Shown: piece by piece, positions 36,280 through 48,131 of the stretch
Layout: each line of letters opens with the position of its first letter
Position numbering within the stretch: the stretch's first letter is position 1
Assembly (NCBI GenBank): GCA_011109175.1
Contig: RDEW01000021.1
Coordinates: forward strand, 197,080 to 261,079
Direction of reading: 5' to 3'
DNA length: 64,000 bases
DNA from: Dicyema japonicum
Lineage: Eukaryota > Dicyemida > Rhombozoa > Dicyemidae
Position numbers and translations under genes: made by a program
The notes under the pieces: generated by a model
Seen by the model: only the letters and a program-made list of their open reading frames with translations
Told to the model about the DNA's origin: nothing
Databases searched by the model: none

Positions 36280-37185
36280 TTCGTACGACAGCGGAGCGCA
36301 TCTTCAACGTCCGGTTCGAGGATTACTCATAGAAGCAAGCCACGCTGCCAGTGAGACTCGGAGGGCTTGGAATTCGCAACCCAGTAGACCTTTCCGCTAT
36401 TTCTCCTCATCTCCGCCATGTCTAGGTTACCCAACTTGAAAATGCAATTTTTCTTGGCTCTCCCATACACTGCAATAATGTGTCAGCTTTCTTGAAGGAA
36501 AAAACATACATCACAATTCAAATTAAATTTACAAACCCTGGGCTCCCACATGGCTTTGTTCTTCCTCAGGAATTTCCACCTCACGCCACGACTCCTTTTT
36601 CCTTTACGGACAGCCCCATGTTTCACGGACATGAACTTTTTAAGAGCCATCGACGAGATGCTGAGGACTGCCGTTGAAGAAACGCTCAACATTTCCTTTG
36701 ATAAAACTGGCTGGATCCAATGCAAACTACCTCTTCGCTACGAGGAATCGGAAAACGCTCACCACTAGAACTCACCCTCCCGGTCTTTCTTTTTCGACAT
36801 ATGCTTTCAGTGGTCTCACACGCCAGATCCTACGCTACATTAACGGATCGGACGATGAACCGGTGGTATGCATGGCTCGGGATGTCTGGACGCAAATGGG
36901 TGTTGGATTCCCAAAGAACGCTAATAAACAACGAGAATGGGACAAGCTTTTATGCTCAAAGATCATAGAAAAGATAAAACCTGTGTTTGATCAGCATCGT
37001 CTTGCTTGTCTGGCTTCTGAATCGACGAACGAGAGTGGAGAGAGACTCTTCCCATGGGAGAGTGTTAAATACCTTGCCTAGGATGCCACCTTTCTCGATA
37101 GCCTCTCTCCCTCCAACCTCTCAACGGCAGCAACTGACCCAGGCTCAGCTTCGGAGAAGGCTGAGACCCCAATGATAAAAAAAGA
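36280..37185 (+). pseudogene. Decayed LINE reverse transcriptase, carboxyl half
   Basis: The plus strand has VRLGGLGIRNPVDLSAISP, then frame-broken segments, then QREWDKLLCSKIIEKIKPV and HRLACLASESTNESG. These are typical of the region after the polymerase domain in one class of non-LTR elements. No catalytic motif remains. Confidence 0.55.
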
Positions 37186-37348
37186 AGTCAAGGGTTTTCA
37201 TGAAGTTGACATTCCCCACGATAGAGGTCACTTGGGTAATTGGTCTATGATGGCGATGATAATCCGAAGACAGAAAAAAATCTAGATCGGTGAAATCAGC
37301 TAAGAAAATTTTCGATATTTAAAGCAAAGGCAAACAGATAATTTAAAA

Positions 37349-37400
37349 CAGTAGTTCTCAACCGTGGCCCATCGGGCCGCATTGGCCAACCCTTAAATTG
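37349..37400 (+). mobile_element. hAT-type terminal inverted repeat (left)
   Basis: The sequence CAGTAGTTCTCAACCGTGGC and the following GGGCCGC match, in inverted orientation, the end at 41578-41648 (GTGGTTCTCAACCTTTTTGG...GCGGGCC). Such ends are typical of hAT elements. The two ends may belong to one element later filled by other insertions, or to two elements. Confidence 0.5.
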
Positions 37401-37419
37401 GCCAATTCTCAAACCAACA

Positions 37420-37515
37420 GTGAATGATTCTATAGAATAGTACACCAATATGAAGTAGTTATCAAAATACATACAATCGGCTGCCAGTAAGAGCCTTCTC
37501 TCGCGGTTGCATGCA
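37420..37515 (+). repeat. Dispersed repeat shared with 41784-41892
   Basis: The segments AGTGAATGAT.CTATAGAATAG and AGAGCCTTCT.TCGCGGTTGCATG occur in the same order in both copies. Confidence 0.7.
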
Positions 37516-37827
37516 AACGTGTCTTAAAATTGCTGGTTTCCCTTCTATTGACTATCGAGGATATGGAGGAGACCAGACGAATGACAATTTTTGATGTACA
37601 AAGGAAGCTCTCTCCTATGGGATGTTACTTGTGTTGATACCTTTTCCCTGACAAATATGATACCCAGTACAAACTCGGACTGTTATGCCACTGACTCTGC
37701 AGAACGGGGAAGCTGGTTAAATACTCTGGGCTTGGGAACCCTTTCCGCTTCTTCCCATTTGCGTTTGATACTTGAGCCGAAACAGACATGTCGCCGAATC
37801 ACCGCTTATCCTTGAAAATGGATATAA

Positions 37828-37880
37828 TAATAGCCTTTTCACGAGAGCCATAATATTTATAGCTCCGCATAGGCAGGACA
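37828..37880 (-). mobile_element. Very short LINE family A 3' end
   Basis: Contains AGAGCCATAATATTTATAG and TAATAATAGCC, which match the last 50 bases of the copies at 21.5 and 35.2 kb. Confidence 0.6.
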
Positions 37881-37949
37881 CACACTTTATTTAAGTAAAG
37901 AACATAATTTTAACTAATCGTAGAACCAAGGAATGATCTTCACTTCTTT

Positions 37950-38110
37950 TTTTGTGTGTGGGTCCTTTCTAGACAATCCAGTTCCGCAGTGAGTATCCAC
38001 TGATGACGGCGTCACTCGTCAAACCCTTTCTGCATCGTAGATGAGTGGAACCTTCCACCAGGTGAACAGCAGCGAGAATCGAACCCAGAATTTAATGTGA
38101 CGCAAATACA
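37950..38110 (-). repeat. Possible tRNA-derived SINE fragment
   Basis: On the minus strand a B-box-like GGGTTCGATTCTC is followed by sequence resembling the SINE at 53.95 kb. The match is partial. Confidence 0.35.
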
Positions 38111-38785
38111 TGGAAGACCCAACAATCCTCAAAATCAAGAGATTGTGGAGAGATTTAACCAGACGATCACAAGAAGTTTATCGAAAATGATGATTTTGGA
38201 TAATAAAAAAAAAGTGGGTGAGATACATTCCAAGGGCTGTTTTTTAATATAATCAAACGCCTAACACATCCACAGGTAGATTGTTTCTTATATTTTTTCA
38301 TAGGAGTCCGTTCCAAAGATATCGTGGGATTCCAGGATTTAATACTGAACGAGACAACGTAGAAACATTCAGAAAAGGTTTTGTACTTAAATATATTTTA
38401 GATGAATTTGAGTTTAATTTTCTTTTCTTTTTTTTAAAACAAAAAATTTTTTAACAATTAAAAAAAATTTTCTTAAAATTAATTTGAAGTCCTCATATTA
38501 TAAACGGATGAATAGGAAAATAGGAGTACATCGCTCAAAATATGATTTGGATATTGGAGATATTGTATTCTATTTTTAATTACTTAAAAGGCTCGCATTC
38601 AAAAGGATTATGAGACGAATCCTTCTCTTAGATTAACAAAGTTTGAACATCTGCACGTGAATCCAGTTACTATTGTTGCAAAATTGTCCAAAAATTTTGT
38701 CAATGTGGAAAATCGTGATGGATCGGTAATGAAAATGCATTCAAAAAGACTTAAGAAGTTGAATGTAGTCACTAATAACAGTTAA
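38110..38785 (+). pseudogene. Retroelement integrase fragment
   Basis: GAGAGATTTAACCAGACGAT encodes ERFNQTITRSLSKMM, matching VERFNQTITRKLSKML of the integrase at 63453-63893. Near 38290-38340 the sequence gives SPFQRYRGI, like SPFERYRGI there. The carboxyl part (FEHLHVNPVTIVAKL, then MKMHSKRLKKL) continues to a stop near 38785. Stops and a frameshift make it inactive. Confidence 0.7.
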
Positions 38786-38837
38786 AAAAATAATTATTCT
38801 TAATTTTGAAAAAATTAAGTTAATTTGATTGATTGAT

Positions 38838-38860
38838 TGTCGCGCGTTGCGCTCGCGACA
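38838..38860. repeat. GC-rich inverted repeat
   Basis: Seven-base arms TGTCGCG and CGCGACA face each other across nine bases. It is striking because the surroundings are AT-rich. Its role is unknown; it could be a hairpin or a transposon end. Confidence 0.6.
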
Positions 38861-39655
38861 TAATAGCCTTGTCAACATCATGGGGGTGAAGAAAATGGAA
38901 TACGGTTCTTGTTGCGACCTGTGCGTTCAACATGTGTAGAAGAAGAAAAATCTTTATGGCTGATCGATACGTAGTACTTCATAATCTTGTTTGCGAGTTG
39001 CGTGCGGGTTCCGAAGCGTTGCGGGTAACGGCCTCAGTTCCGCGGTCTTCCTCATTGATAAGGCTATTGATTTTCTTAGCGTTTTCCAAAATGTGGCACA
39101 AGAGTTTTTGTGACATAGTCGTCCAACTAGGCGGCTCATTTGAGTCTGTTGTTAGTTCGGATAAGCTCAGATAATTGTATATTCAGTGAACGTGTGTAGT
39201 AGAAGGAGCTATTGATCTGTGTTTTTTTCCTCTTCAGCGCATCTCGTTTCTTGATGAGTGACACAATTTGCGATATAATCTTGGATTGAACTTCTTGTAA
39301 GAGGCGACGGGTATAAATAGTTTATCAGCTTTCAAAATGATAGCAGACAGAATCTTGGTCGTCTTCTCTACTGTACAATTAACCATAGTAAGGTCAAGGA
39401 GACTATTGTCCACATACGTCCTGAAACCTTGCTAGTCAGCTTTCAAGTAATTTTTGAACTTTGTAGAACAACACGGTGAACAAATAGGCCTTCTAAGTTT
39501 CAACACAATGGGTTATGGTCCTTGAAAACCATAACGAACATTCCATGAAATACATCAAGCCATAGAAGGAGAGCAGAGGGACATGTCCGGGATGTTGGAC
39601 TGTCCCTTCTGCTGGAGGGGTCCTTGTGTGAGCGTCCGGGTCATTGAGGATAGTC
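38861..39655. other. Stretch without a supported gene
   Basis: An 80-residue plus-strand ORF at 38932-39174 (MCRRRKIFMADRYVVLHN) has no domain I recognise. The rest is probably the 3' part of the LINE fragment that follows. Confidence 0.3.
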
Positions 39656-39661
39656 AAATCA

Positions 39662-40180
39662 TTAAGTAAGGAAAGGATGCACTCGCCGCGACTGTCGGCT
39701 GATTGTGTCCGGAGCCAGAGTGGATGTTTGGTCTCTGCATAGTAGCAGATCCTTTAGTCCACACAGTCTCAATAGGTTGGGGATGTAGGAAGTAGTACAT
39801 GACCCCTGAGGCGGGACATAGACATTACACAGTGTATAACATCTCGTCGAAGCAAAGGGAACTTCAATAGAAATCTGTCCAGAATAAGATCCCATTCGCA
39901 GAGAGAAGATGCAGAAGGGGTGACATCCGTAAATTTAAGTCCATCCATAACAATGGTCAATAATCCACCTCCGAGACTTCTTGTTCGGTCCCTGCGAAGT
40001 ACATAATATCCAGGAAAACTAGGTGTTGGGGACTTTATAGAGAGCTTCGATTCTTGAATGAAGCCAATGTCCAGTTTCAAATAATTCCAACACTTTATTA
40101 CGGATTCCATTTACATTTAATTGTAGAATAGACAGCGTGCAGTTGGGTGCCGGATTACAGATCTCTCATTTTCTCCTCGT
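39662..40180 (-). pseudogene. LINE family B endonuclease fragment with degraded 2A-like motif
   Basis: The minus strand begins with EICNPAPN followed by LSILQLNVNGIRNKVLEL, then LDIGFIQESKLSIKSPTP, FPGYYVLRRDRT and LGGGLLTIV. These are the first motifs of an apurinic-type endonuclease and match 58.7-59.0 kb. The 2A-like signature NPGP of that copy is NPAP here. Frames are broken near 39770-39900. Confidence 0.75.
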
Positions 40181-40199
40181 GCGCCTTCTTTAACTATTA

Positions 40200-41000
40200 A
40201 CTTAAAATTAATTCCAAAGACCACTGTTAAACCTAAAAAACTAACTAGGTGATTTGACGAATTGGATCAGGCTCTCATCTTTGCTCAGTGTTGGTTCCTT
40301 GAGCCTACACAAGTTTGCTGCGGGAGAGCACTTTTTTTTGAATTGGTGTCCATTTTTGCTTTTTTCGATTAGTGTCTCCAAGGGCGTCGGTGATTTGATA
40401 TTTTCTCCTGTATACCATCTCTCAGGTAGTTTGAAGACCCTTTTCTGGGTTGCGGAGATTTTCTGAGTATTCGTATAAGAGGCCAGTGGTCCCCATGAAG
40501 CACACGCATATGAAATGCATAGTTCGATGTACTGTGATTAGAGCGTTTTAAGTATAGGATGATGTCAAATTTTCCATAGACCTGTTACGCATTTCAGAAG
40601 ATGATTTTCTTTTCACATTTGTTCAGCACGTTAGTGACGTGTCTCTAAAAGTTCATGTGCGTAGCGAAATTTAGACCAAATATTTTTTGCCATTTGCTGA
40701 AAGGCAATCCTCTTTCCTCCGCAGTAACTTTTATTGTCTTGTTCGACAATCTTTTGTCAATGAGAGTTGTAATAGATTTTTCGGTATTGATTGACATCCG
40801 ATTTTTATTAAACCATTTGAGTAGTCGATCCATGTGGTGGTGTATTCTTTCCGTCGCTGTTTGGATGTTCTGATCCCGTGAGGCCAAGACGATATCGTCT
40901 GCGTAAGCCAGAAGCAGGTCGTCTTCTCCATTCGGCGTCGGAATGTCAGCCGTAAATACTTTGAATAAGAATGGTGATAGCGGCGAACCCTGGGGTACTT
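40200..41000 (-). pseudogene. LINE family B reverse transcriptase fragment
   Basis: Reading on the minus strand: QGSPLSPFLFKVF-like sequence near 40950, LAYADDIVLASRDQNIQTAT with the catalytic YADD, then LKWFNKNRMSINTEKS. It ends with a short carboxyl end (IQFVKSPS, stop) and a 3' untranslated part near 40200-40260. It lies head-to-tail with the endonuclease fragment at 39662-40180. Confidence 0.75.
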
Positions 41001-41059
41001 GTTTTTATATTAAATATTTTTTGCATTAAATTTTAATTAATTAATATCATTAATATTTT

Positions 41060-41648
41060 TTGTGATGTCTGAAAAATTATTCAAGAAAATCGTGCATTTA
41101 ACCTCGAATGGGAGGAAAAATTCTTCGTTTTTGAAGACAATGGCTACTCATATTGCCTGATTTGTCATTTTATTATACAGTCTTAAGTCATATAATGTCG
41201 AGAAGCATAATTTGAATCATTCTTCAGAATATGATTTTTTAAGATGAATAAAAAAATCAAATTTCTATCTATGAAATCAAATCGAAAACTACAAACCAGT
41301 TTGTTCAAACAACCCATTTTCAATTTCAAATACCCAAATTTGGTTACGAATGCTTATGAAAATGCGCATGTATTTGGATCAGCGTATGCATGTGAAGCTT
41401 TGTTCACGAGACTCACACATATCAAAACCAAATTTCGCAACCAAATGATGAACATCTTATGCAACTCCTACGTACGTCATCAGCAAACTGAGTACCTGCT
41501 TTGAAAGAATAGTAGAAGGAAAGCAGATTCAATTCTCACTTTAATTTTATTTAATAAAGTTTTTTTTATTAAATTTTTTGCGGCCCGCGAACCAATTGTT
41601 GATTATTGATTTGGCCCGCAGACCAAAAAGGTTGAGAACCACTTATTT
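41060..41648 (+). mobile_element. hAT transposon remnant: BED-finger start, dimerisation end and right terminus
   Basis: Near 41105-41170 the sequence reads LEWEEKFFVFEDNGYSYCLI, and after a frameshift YNVEKHNLNHSSEYD, together a C-x2-C...H-x-H zinc finger like those at the start of hAT/ZBED proteins. The ORF at 41244-41504 ends with FGSAYACEALFTRLTHIKTK, typical of the carboxyl dimerisation region. The catalytic middle is missing. The inverted terminal repeat (CAGACCAAAAAGGTTGAGAACCACT) closes it at about 41648. Confidence 0.65.
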
Positions 41649-41783
41649 AAAACCAAGATCAGGTGTGTCCCTTAAGTAGAGTACTTCGTGTCATTGTCCT
41701 CTATCGAATAATAAAGATAAGTTTATTCTCCTGTAATGTTTACTTCTTAGGAGATACTCTTAAGAACTCTTATTCACAAGATG

Positions 41784-41995
41784 ACCAATAGTGAATGATC
41801 TATAGAATAGTGCATCAATGTGAAGTCGTTAGCAAAATACATAGACCAATCGGCTCCCTGGAAGAGCCTTCTATCGCGGTTGCATGGAAACTGATTGGAG
41901 AAAAGAATTTCTGGGCCAATCGACTTCCCTTTCTTGGGACAGAGTTAGGCAAAGCGGGTATCAGGAAATCAGTGTCCGCTTATAGAATTTCGAAA
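41784..41995 (+). repeat. Dispersed repeat shared with 37420-37515
   Basis: This copy is longer and includes a 68-residue ORF (CEVVSKIHRPIGSLEEPSI) without a known domain. Confidence 0.6.
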
Positions 41996-42001
41996 ATTTA
42001 G

Positions 42002-44600
42002 TCCACGTGGAAAAGTTCTAGGGTTTCTGTTAGTTTATAAGTCAGCGTTTAAAATTGTTAAAAATTAGGTTATTCTAAAATAAAAATTATTTCCTTTTAT
42101 TAATTTGGGCCCTCATATTATATTTCCTGTCGATTTCTCTCAACCTCGCGTTCGTGTCCTTCTTCACATTCGGCTAAACTAAATATCGAAGAAACCTGGT
42201 CAATATTATTCTCACAGCGATAACCGCAGCACTTTTCCGTTAGACGGGTCGTGAGGACAGAACATTGGTTGTGCCATTTTATATAGACAGTAGTTTTCTT
42301 CCTCTTTATAGTTGGAAAATTCCTTTTTTAATTTTTTAAATTTAAGTTTGGCGAATGTCAGCGTTGAGATAATATTCGGTGGCCTGGCATTCCTCTCAGA
42401 TGGGAGAATATTCGGCTTCGAAATTTTACGCGGCTGATTAACTTTTTCAGAAATTTTTTTGCTAGAAAATCAAATTTTAAAATACCTATTATTCATGCAG
42501 CACGAAATATCGGCCAAGTACAATTTTTAAATTTATGACGACTTGGATGTTGCGTGGGAATGTCATGTCCTGTTTATGTAATTACAATTTTGAAGGCATG
42601 ACGTACTGAATCAGGAAATATTGGAAAAATCACCGCCAGAATATGTGTTGTCAGACAATCCTTGAATGGTTGGTTAGTCATGTGGTTTATCGGTCGGAAA
42701 GTTGGTAGTCTTGCACAAAGTATCTCCTAATTTCACGATGAATGAAAGCACTTGGCTACCTTCTCGTGGGTATGGCTAAGGTGATTGACTCGGGAGGCAT
42801 CAGAAACTCGTAGTTCGAACAAAGGAAAGAAGTGACGATAGTACGAAGTATCCATGTTCAAATTCTGTTCTGAAATTGATGAACTTTGGGGATCATCTTT
42901 CTCCATTATAGAGATCGATCAAGGATTTCAAGACAAACCGTAGGAGGTGATGTGTGTACGTCAGGAACAACTAATTGTATGTCTCCGCTACTTTTTATCT
43001 GCTTTTTTTAATATATTGCTTAATCATCACCAACTGAATGTAAAGATAAATGGTTCCCACATTTTATATTTATTGACGACATTGAGTTTTTCGTTCAGTC
43101 ATGTGATGGGTACATGGGTCGAAACACTTATGTTGGTTACAACATAATCAAAATCTCAGTTACTGTACAATCAGATATTGTGTTTTACTATAAGTTATCT
43201 GGGGATATGACTATCACTACTAACCAAGAATGTTTGCAAACAGTGGAGGTTGAGAAGAAGTAAAAGTACGGGTTTCTTGGGATAATGTATCAGTGCAAAG
43301 TCAACGTTATTCAATATGTAATGGGATTGTATATTAAGTAGATTCCACAGGGGTACCCGAGGCAGTCGGAAGTGGGTAGAAATATGCATGCAGATATAAA
43401 AATAACTGAGAACGTTTCCCTTACCGCAGGCAGTGCGACCCCTTTGTGCAACAGGAAGTGCAAGAGGATAATAGTAAACAATTAGAAAGGGCGGACAAGA
43501 AATGCAAATGAGCTGACTTATTGAATTTATGATTTCATTAGTTGCCAAAGTTTGGGTTTTTGGTAACCTTACAATAATCATAGGAGAAACGCTGAAGTGT
43601 TCTGGAGGCAAACTCCCCTCTATACAAATTGAATATGCCATGCTCCGACCTCTTCAAAGTTTTCGTGTAAGATAGGTGTTGAGTCACTCAAAACTCAAAC
43701 TTGAAGGCCGCAATTCAATTTGTCCTAGTTCAAAAATGAAAAAGTTCAAAAAGATGCATAAGCGGATCTGCTACAAATCAAACAGAATCACGTATTCCGC
43801 TTGTAATTGTTGACTGAAGGATTCCACCGTTAATTCTGTTTATCATAAACTTGGAGGCATAAAATACCAAAGAGACTTTAAAGTGGAGAATATAATGACA
43901 TTTCGGTAATCATGAACATGGAAAACAAAAATGTTTCAATTGATGAATATTTCCGGTCAGTCAACCTCGTGTTGTGTGCCAATAAGATGCATAAAAAGTA
44001 TCACAAAAGAAATAAACTTCGGTATACATATCCTAATACCAAATTCAAAATTTTTGGAGCCATAAAGAATTTGTCCTAATTATAAAGGCATACTAAGTGC
44101 TCAACTCATGCGAGTTCTATTCAGCCTTGTCCTTGATTAAAAAAAGTGCATAAGCGAACTTTTACTAAAGCGGGTTCATAAAATAGGAACTAATCGTCTC
44201 TCCTGACAGGAAACGGGGAGATTGCTACTTACTAATATGTCAAACTAGTGGTACATTGGTTGAGCCGGCAGCATAGCTATAGCATACTTAACGTTTTCAT
44301 CTCCCCAAAGTGAATATAACCCCCGCGACTTCTTAATGAAGTCAAACGAAAGTTTTGAAATAAGGAAGCATCTGACGAACTAATACCTTGTTCTGATCTC
44401 GTGAATGAAATTGAAGTAGAATATCTGAGGACTCGAATACCTGAAAGACGTTATAATAACAACATCATGAAACTAATAAATTTTACCACCAAAAAATAAT
44501 TTTTTAAATATTAAATAAATGTTGTTTAATATTTTTTAGTATTAATTTATACCACTTTTACGTTTTCTTGAGCCATTTTAATTGATTTTAGTAAATTTAT
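42002..44600. other. Long stretch without a supported gene
   Basis: The longest ORF (43195-43641, minus, 148 residues, starting MAYSICIEGSLPPEHFSV) has no domain I recognise and no matching neighbour exons. A tRNA-like piece at about 42770-42830 (GGTGATTGACTCGGGAGG, then GTAGTTCGAAC) may be SINE debris. Nothing else stands out. Confidence 0.3.
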
Positions 44601-44632
44601 TGCATCAAAATCTTCTGTAAACCGAATTAAGT

Positions 44633-47600
44633 CTAATTCGTATAATTACTCTTACATTTACGACATGATACTTCGGCTTCTTTGAATCTCCTAAGCTTAT
44701 AAAGGTTGTATGACTTGATGAATAATACAAAAAATGCGTCTTCCTGAAGCTTAAGCGCCTTCTCAGCAGACGCTAACGACAATTGATGACGACTGCACCT
44801 TTTCTAGCATGAAATGGGCGGACTACCAATATTGTTGCCATCTTTGTGTGTGCCATGTAATTTTCAGGACTTGTTGATACACAATTTTCAGCGTGCCTTA
44901 AAGCCTAAACGCTAAAATTTGAAGTCGACTTCATTGTTGATTCCCCGATGAAAATACTAGGACGATATGTTAAAAATTGCAAGGATATAGTCGTCCTTGA
45001 GTTTTAGAGCTTCCATAAAATCAGATTTGGCGGCAGATGTCCTTCCAAGAAGCTGAGTTTAATAAGCAAAGCACCATGTTTATAATTCCCCTGTTATAAT
45101 AGTAAACTGGGAGAGGATCTATTTGGATCGCTTCCGTAACTTCAATATAAGCATCTTCGGTGTGACCCATCGTCAAGTATATCAAGGACAGTTCTACACG
45201 TGTCACATCACAATCTCGAACGTTAAAAATCTATATACGATGATTTTGATCAATTATTTCTTGTAATCCTCTAAACGACGTTTTGCGATCTCCCAAATCA
45301 TGTAGGAATATCCCCAAGTTTACCCTGGCCATATAATTGTCGGAATTCGACTTTAGGACCGTCCTCACGTCTTCTCTGAAAGTGAACTAAAATCCCAACA
45401 TTGCCCTCTCCAAATTCTTGATACCTTCGGATTTGAAAAATCCAACTGTTCTTAAAATATAAACTTCGATAAGAGTGGGGTTTTCGTTTATGAGAGAAGA
45501 GGTAGCCAAAATCGAGTATCCATGCTCTCTCATTCTACCTGAAAGTTACAAAACTGACATTAATTTACATTTTATAAACATAAAGGAGGCCCACAGTGAC
45601 TTTATTCTCTTAAAGTCACATACTCCTCTGTCATAAACTTCAAGTTGGTAGTATATCATCCCCCGCTGTTGTAGACACTAAAGATTACTCCAAAGGAAAC
45701 TTTGCTCAAGAGATTTTTTAATTTCTACTCAATTATATAGGAATATAAAATTATGGCCTAAAGTCTTGAACACCTCAAACCTGGTCCCGACTGTTTAGTC
45801 GTTCACAGCAGAGTCCTTTAAAGTAAATCGAGAAAAAGTTGAAGCTATTCAGCGAAAGGGAGACGTCGAGATCTTCCAATCCCAATTCAAAATGGTTCAT
45901 GGCACATTTGATCACCCCCCTTGAAAGTTACTACTTTATAGCCACCTTAGCAGGAAATATGATGAAAATGATTTTTTCATTCTGATGGCCTCATTACAGC
46001 AGCAGATAGCCTTGGAGTATCTCTTTTGATTGAGGAAACAAATTGCCAACGAAATGTGGGCCTTGGTGGTTAAAATTTAATACTTCGTGTAAATCTGGCT
46101 TTAAGCTCAGAGCTCTGACTAGGTGGAACTCAGCTTCCTGAAGATTTTTCGGTGCTATCAGGGAGACCCCGTATAAATAATGAGCCAAGTATGACTTCTT
46201 GTTTAAACGGATAGATTTTGATAAAAGTTCTCTGGCTATACTCTTGGACCCGACGATCAAATAACAGTGACCCAGAAGTTTCAAGATTTCAGCAAATCCT
46301 TTTGGGTTTTCATCGGCCGAGTCTTTCTAAGGATCAAACTCATCATCGAACATATCGTTCATGTGCAATCTTCAGGCATTGGATTGAAGACTCCCAATTT
46401 CTGTTGAGCATGAGACCGTTAGCTGCTAATATATAAGCTTCCATGTTGTCAAAGCAGTCATCCTGCATTTAAAATATTTTCTACTTCAGTCTTATTGACA
46501 TCCCCCAAAAAAGCCTTTAATTCAGAATTGTTCTTGATGGACGGATCACTGGAGAACATGGCGGCGAAAGTCCTAAAATTAATTAAGGGGAACGCTTGCC
46601 TTATACATATCGAAAAGATCTCCAATTCCTTCATTTTAAGCAAGAGTTTCCCCTGTTTTAGTAAGTAAAGTTTGGTACTCTTAAAATATTAGTCTCAATG
46701 TTTGAGGGAAACAGATAAATTATTTTATTGTATTCCTTTAAGGCCTGCTCTTTCTATCAAACTAAACTCGAACAATGTTTAAAGAGCTATACCAATATGC
46801 TCTTCCAAAATGAGCCTCGATGTTTTCAAACTCGACATCAATCACACATTCAAATTTAGTCAGAGCTCTTTACTAAATATGAAAAATACAACTGAAATTT
46901 GTTATTCCGCATGCAAATCACTGCAAAAGCTTTAATGGCTCTTATATCGTTTTTACTGACTCTGTGGATGTTCTCAAACGTTGTCATAGCCTTCTCATAT
47001 CTTGTTTAAGTAATCAAAAGAACTGTTTCATATTAATCACTATATATCCCATAACAAGGAGAATTTCCATGTTGGATGTTTCCAATCCTGAAGTTTCCTT
47101 CAAAAGCAAATAAGCGATCCTCGGTTTGACACTAAATGTTAAGTTAAGATTACTTTCTGAGAATACAGCCAGACAATAAGCAAAATTCGTTATTATTTTT
47201 GTCAAACCGAATAACCACACCGCACACGTCGAATGCTTGTTTCCAACAACTCAGTTTAACAAGGGATTTTATTTCGAGGGAATACGCCTCAGAATTTTTT
47301 ACCCCCAGTTTTTGGATTTTCTTCACAAATTCGATAGACTGTACATACTCCCTATAGATTCTAGAAAATTCGAAAGATTACTCGGTTTTGTAGTATAAAT
47401 TGGAAATTTTTAACAACGTGGGGATATCTTCGGGATTGATTTTATAGCACTCTTGGTAAGCCTCTATTGCTTCGTGGACACTGATCTTTAATTTTAGGAG
47501 ATTGCCATACTTCTTCCAGCAGTTCGGCCCTTCTGTACAAAACATATAATTTTTTATATCCCATTTTCCAGCAGTTTGCGTAGTTTTCTATCGCTTCTTT

Positions 47601-48131
47601 ATTTTTCCCTTGAAATCGCAGTAACTCCGCTCTAATGGGGTAAGACTCGCTCATGAACCGTGAAAGAAACACAAATGGAGTCTTTGGATTTCGTGATTGC
47701 ATGTGATCCAGTTCCCGCATCGCATCAGCGTAGTTTCCTTGTAAAATGTAAATCAGGTGTTGCTCCCAGTAAGCCTTCAAATAGCTCGGCCTCTCCTCAA
47801 TCGCTCTGAACCATAAATATTAAAAAGTGACTGTGAAATGTCCTCACTGGCCTTTTCCAAATCGTTACGCTAAATATTAACGGTCCCTAGCTAACCATTC
47901 TGTGAAGCTTTGCTCTTTCAACTAAATACACGTGTTCTAAGCCATTACGACTGTTTATTTTTTCAGAAAGAAGGTCAAATTCAGTAGTCATCTTCGAATT
48001 ATATCAAGGTCCACCGCATTTTGTGAGGATTTTGGACAAAAGCAGTCAATTTGGGGGTACATTTTAGCCGCATGTAATTTCTGCTGAGAAATGGACGACT
48101 TTAAAATATCCTTTAAACTAAATTCTGACAT
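44633..48131 (-). CDS. Multi-exon TPR-repeat protein, identity not settled
   Basis: Many short exons encode tetratricopeptide repeats, helical pairs used for protein binding. ATG at 48129-48131 (MSEFSLKDILKSSISQQ) can be joined by a 23 nt intron to MTTEFDLLSEKINSR, then by 26 nt introns to RNDLEKASEDISQ and AIEERPSYLKAYWEQ. Further repeats include GNYADAMRELDHMQSRNP, GKNKEAIENYANCWK, LARELLSKSIRLNKKSY-like, NLQEAEFHLVRALSLKPD and EDAYIEVTEAIQIDPLPV. The last exon (ALKLQEDAFFVLFIKSYN) stops at 44633. TPR proteins of this length occur in cilia (TTC6 type) and in many other complexes. I could not decide which. Some central exons near 45.6-46.9 kb are uncertain. An alternative start is ATG at 47991. 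Confidence 0.7.
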
